Source: Paraburkholderia sp. HP33-1 (GTDB lineage: Bacteria > Pseudomonadota > Gammaproteobacteria > Burkholderiales > Burkholderiaceae). From it: a DNA stretch of 64,000 nucleotides. Position numbers and translations under genes: made by a program. The stretch spans positions 1,054,001 through 1,118,000 of the forward strand of contig NZ_JAJEJR010000003.1 of the NCBI RefSeq assembly GCF_021390595.1. Reading direction: 5' to 3'. This document shows, piece after piece, positions 61,439 to 64,000 of this stretch. The notes beneath the pieces are model-generated. The model saw only the letters and a program-made list of their open reading frames with translations. It did no database searches and was not told where the DNA came from. Position 1 is the stretch's first letter. Each line of letters begins with the position of its first letter.

Positions 61439-61815
61439 GCAGAGTTTTGCAAGACGATTCGGTAGCCGTCGGGATCCTCGAATGTTCGACCTGACACGTC
61501 CCAATAAGGATTAAACGACGTCACGCTAACGAATCCATTCTCGACCAGGTGGTCACACGTCGATTGCCACTCGGCTCGGTCTGGAACGTAAAACACTAGC
61601 AAATCCTCACGCGTCGGGGTTGGCGCCACCGGGTGTCCTCGGCACTGGGTGAACTCGAAGTGATAGTCCATGCCGGGACTTCCAAGCATCACTCCGTCGA
61701 ACCCCTGATGATCCTGAAACTTTGCCAAAACGTCCAGGTTGAGCGCTGCGCAATACATGTGTTCAGTGCGGGCAAGATTGCTAACGGGCCGGGCGATTCT
61801 GACATGTGTCTGCAT
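61426..61815 (-). CDS. VOC (glyoxalase/bleomycin-resistance) family protein
   Basis: 129 residues from ATG 61815 with AAGG 8 nt upstream. Two beta-alpha-beta-beta-beta units: HVRIARPVSNLARTEHMYCA, FDGVMLGSPGMDYHFEFTQC, then LLVFYVPDRAEWQST and FEDPDGYRIVLQNSAW. His2-Glu-type metal positions are partly kept (HFEFTQ; DGYRIVL has no Glu). Could sequester or isomerise a small molecule; substrate unknown. Confidence 0.85.
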   Translation of the reverse strand: MQTHVRIARPVSNLARTEHMYCAALNLDVLAKFQDHQGFDGVMLGSPGMDYHFEFTQCRGHPVAPTPTREDLLVFYVPDRAEWQSTCDHLVENGFVSVTSFNPYWDVSGRTFEDPDGYRIVLQNSAWSS

Positions 61816-61901
61816 ATTGGAAACCTTTTTCAACGACGTTCAAAAGCTCTTTCGCGAGGCTGCGCTGAACGATATCGGCCTATGCGGGCGGCAGGGGCAA
61901 C

Positions 61902-62378
61902 CTACCCTTCAACTGCGACACGCTTCGTCATCGGCGCGCAAGCCAATTCCAGTCCGCGCGAGGTACGGTACGTCGAAACCGAATCGCCCGACCAACCACA
62001 ACGACGATAGAATGCCGCCGCGTTTAGCGTTGCATCGAGCCGCATTGTGGCAACGCCATGATGGCCGGCCAAAGCTTCGAGAAATTGCAGCATCTCGCGC
62101 CCAATACCGCGCCCCATATGAGACGGCCGGACGAAGATTGCATCGACTTGCCCATTTGCCACCGTGAGCATTCCTGTACCGACGACCAGTCCCTCGTCGG
62201 CAGCAACGTAGAAATCACGTTCGACAACGGCGGCCCATTTTTCCGTGGGCGTGCCATCGACCCATGCCGAAAGGGCTGCCGCCGGATAATGTTCAGCGCA
62301 CGCAGCGTGCACCGAGGCTCTACGGATATCCCACGCGACGAATACGTCATCGCAAGTCGCTTTTCGTATGGTCAGCAT
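61902..62378 (-). CDS. GNAT-family N-acetyltransferase
   Basis: 158 residues from ATG 62378 (GAAGAG upstream); ATG 62414 would add 12 residues. GNAT motif A is clear: VDAIFVRPSHMGRGIGREML (R-x-x-G-x-G pattern), followed by MRLDATLNAAAFYRRCGWSG, the motif B helix. Substrate unknown. Stands alone between the VOC gene and the RND gene, all on the minus strand. Confidence 0.87.
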   Translation of the reverse strand: MLTIRKATCDDVFVAWDIRRASVHAACAEHYPAAALSAWVDGTPTEKWAAVVERDFYVAADEGLVVGTGMLTVANGQVDAIFVRPSHMGRGIGREMLQFLEALAGHHGVATMRLDATLNAAAFYRRCGWSGDSVSTYRTSRGLELACAPMTKRVAVEG

Positions 62379-62507
62379 GTCGCGCTCTTCGACTTCAATT
62401 TTTTTGTAACGCATGCTAGCGACCCCACGCACTCCGCAAAGGGAAAAGAAAAGCATCACTACGGCGTTCCGGCATTCTCCCTACTCGTTGCCCACCCACC
62501 GTGTCGC

Positions 62508-64000
62508 TCAAGAAGGCTCCGTCTGCTTCGCCTCCACCGTGCGCCGGCTCCACGCTGGCTCGCCCTCTGCACGACGCCGCCTTCTCATGGCCCACGTGAC
62601 GACATGAAACGAGACCGGCGTAAAAATCAACCCAAACACCGTCGCGGCGATCATCCCACCGAACACGCCCGTGCCAATCGAATGCCGGCTCTCGGCGCCA
62701 CCGCCCGTCGAGAATACGAGCGGCACGACGCCGACCAGAAACGCTGCCGACGTCATGACGATCGGCCGGAAGCGCATCGTGCAGGCCTCGACGATTGCAT
62801 CTGCGAGACCCGCTCCGCGCGCATGCAGATCGCGCGCGAACTGCACGATCAGAATCGCATTCTTGCCCGCGAGGCCGATGACGGTCACCACGCCGATCTT
62901 GAAGTAAATATCGTTCGGCAATCCGCGCATGAACATCGCCGCGACGGCGCCGATGATGCCGAGCGGCACGACGATCAGCACCGACAGCGGAATCGTCCAG
63001 CTTTCGTAGAGCGCCGCGAGCGCCATGAACACGGCGAGCAGCGACAACGCCAGCAACTGCGGCGTTTGTTGCGCCGCCTGCGTCTCGGCGAGTGACACGT
63101 CGGCCCACTCGAACCCGATCCCTGCGGGCAATTGAGCCGCGAGACGTTCCATCTCGGCCATCGCAGCACCGGAGCTGTAGCCGCGCGCGGCGCGGCCCGT
63201 CACGTCGAGCGCCGGGTAGCCGTTATAACGCGTCAGGACGCTCGGCCCGCGCGTCCAGTGCAGCGACGCGAAGGCCGAGAACGGCACCATCCTGCCCGCC
63301 TGGTTGCGGACCGAGAGCGCGAGCAGATCGGCGTCCGTCATCCGTGTGGCAGCATCGCCTCCGACGAGCACGCGCAGCATCCGCCCTCCCGCCGGGTAGT
63401 CGGCGATATACGACGTGCCGAACGTCGCGCCGAGTACGTCGGCGATGGCATCGAACGAGACGTCCATCGCATAGGCCTTCATGCGGTCGACCTCGACCGT
63501 GACGCGCGGCGCGTCGGGCAGCGTCTCGGAGTGCACGTCGGCCAGCACGCCGCTTTGCTTCGCGAGCTCGATAAGACGCTCGCGCGCCGCGTCGAGCACC
63601 TCCTTGTCCACGCCGCCGCGGTCTTCGAGGTGGAACGTAAAGCCGTCGGAGTGGCCAAGCCCGGGCACCGATGGCGGCAACTGCGCGAACACCTCCCCGT
63701 CGAGAATCCCGGCGAATTCGCCGTTCAGCCTTTCACGCAAGGTCACCGCATCGACATCGCGACGCTCCCAGTCTTTCAGCGACACGAAGGCCATGCCGAC
63801 GTTCTGCCCGCTGCCCGCGAAACTCCACCCGATCACCGACGTCACGTTTTCGACGGCTGGCTCCTTGTGCAGGATCGATTCGACGCGGCGCAGCACCGCG
63901 AAGGTCCGCTCCTGCGAAGCACCGGGCGGCAGTTGCACCATCACCTGAAGCTGCCCCTGATCTTCCGTCGGCAAGAAACCCCCGGGCATCGCCGCGTAGA
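62508..64000 (-). CDS. HAE1-type RND efflux pump, C-terminal part (cut by window end)
   Basis: At least 497 residues; the frame runs off the right edge upstream of MPGGFLPTEDQGQLQVMVQLPPG, the conserved start of the second half of AcrB/MexB-like pumps. Visible are the second periplasmic porter domain, the docking-domain segment and transmembrane helices 8-12 (LSLLAVFMALAALYESW, IGVVTVIGLAGKNAILIVQFARD, GGMIAATVFGLIFTPVSF). It exports hydrophobic drugs with an adaptor and channel lying outside the window. Confidence 0.93.
   Translation of the reverse strand, partial: YAAMPGGFLPTEDQGQLQVMVQLPPGASQERTFAVLRRVESILHKEPAVENVTSVIGWSFAGSGQNVGMAFVSLKDWERRDVDAVTLRERLNGEFAGILDGEVFAQLPPSVPGLGHSDGFTFHLEDRGGVDKEVLDAARERLIELAKQSGVLADVHSETLPDAPRVTVEVDRMKAYAMDVSFDAIADVLGATFGTSYIADYPAGGRMLRVLVGGDAATRMTDADLLALSVRNQAGRMVPFSAFASLHWTRGPSVLTRYNGYPALDVTGRAARGYSSGAAMAEMERLAAQLPAGIGFEWADVSLAETQAAQQTPQLLALSLLAVFMALAALYESWTIPLSVLIVVPLGIIGAVAAMFMRGLPNDIYFKIGVVTVIGLAGKNAILIVQFARDLHARGAGLADAIVEACTMRFRPIVMTSAAFLVGVVPLVFSTGGGAESRHSIGTGVFGGMIAATVFGLIFTPVSFHVVTWAMRRRRRAEGEPAWSRRTVEAKQTEPS

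Noticed and set aside
1..64000. CRISPR array, tRNA, rRNA, or riboswitch
   Set aside because: No regularly spaced identical repeats, no cloverleaf with conserved GGTTCGAATCC-type arm and no rRNA stretches were noticed on reading; a dedicated scan could not be run.

Overview
The window is GC-rich with dense, mostly overlapping genes. Its gene content is that of a beta-proteobacterium of the Burkholderiales, most likely a Paraburkholderia/Burkholderia/Caballeronia relative: EmrAB-TetR efflux locus, Comamonas-like steroid genes, FixL/FNR-type oxygen control. The species assignment is inference. No rRNA, tRNA or CRISPR array was seen.

Left block (1-11,100). A tripartite efflux fragment (HlyD adaptor, NodT-type lipoprotein) sits beside a four-gene signalling operon: a FixL-type heme-PAS kinase, a CheY-like regulator, a receiver-PAS-HisKA_3 kinase and a NarL-type regulator. 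A LemA-like protein, an FNR protein with a complete Fe-S cysteine set, and a small FNR-box operon (Met-rich periplasmic protein, small membrane protein, AhpD-like protein) follow. The same inverted repeat, TGTAGG-N6-CCTACA, lies ahead of both the efflux operon and fnr, suggesting a kinase -> regulator -> FNR oxygen cascade. The block ends in a scar: an IS3 OrfA remnant and a GntR effector-domain remnant.

Central block (11,200-55,220). This is a steroid (sterol side-chain or bile-acid type) catabolic island. Ring A/B steps: 3alpha-hydroxysteroid dehydrogenase (HsdA), Delta5-isomerase (Ksi), two ketosteroid dehydrogenases (Delta4(5alpha)-type and KstD-type), 9alpha-hydroxylase KshAB, HsaA plus a flavin reductase fused to a MarR domain, extradiol dioxygenase HsaC, hydrolase HsaD, then hydratase, aldolase and acylating aldehyde dehydrogenase giving pyruvate and propionyl-CoA. 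Side-chain steps: an igr-like operon with two acyl-CoA dehydrogenases, two MaoC proteins, a DUF35 protein, a Cys-less thiolase-fold aldolase, an ADP-forming acyl-CoA synthetase and an SDR. ETF receives the dehydrogenase electrons. An envelope quartet (DUF1302, DUF1329, YCF48-like, MMPL/RND) and two MFS proteins are candidate uptake or export parts, and a LuxR-type protein is the candidate regulator. An EmrAB-TetR drug-efflux locus with tandem operators and a small periplasmic protein interrupt the island at 13.2-17.2 kb.

The main new observation is a 19-bp palindromic element, CTAGTCC-N4-GGACGATG in the direction of transcription. It occurs eight times, only in intergenic DNA of the steroid island, always in the same orientation to the gene it precedes, and usually 20-22 nt before a -10-like hexamer. 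It looks like the operator of one activator controlling the whole island.

Right block (55,270-64,000). A DapA-family aldolase, an MFS carboxylate transporter and a ribokinase-family kinase diverge from a LacI regulator across two identical operators 108 bp apart. Then come a nucleotidyltransferase, two GNAT acetyltransferases, a VOC protein, and the 3' part of an HAE1-type RND pump cut by the window end. Genes for ring C/D (HIP) breakdown were not recognised and are probably elsewhere.
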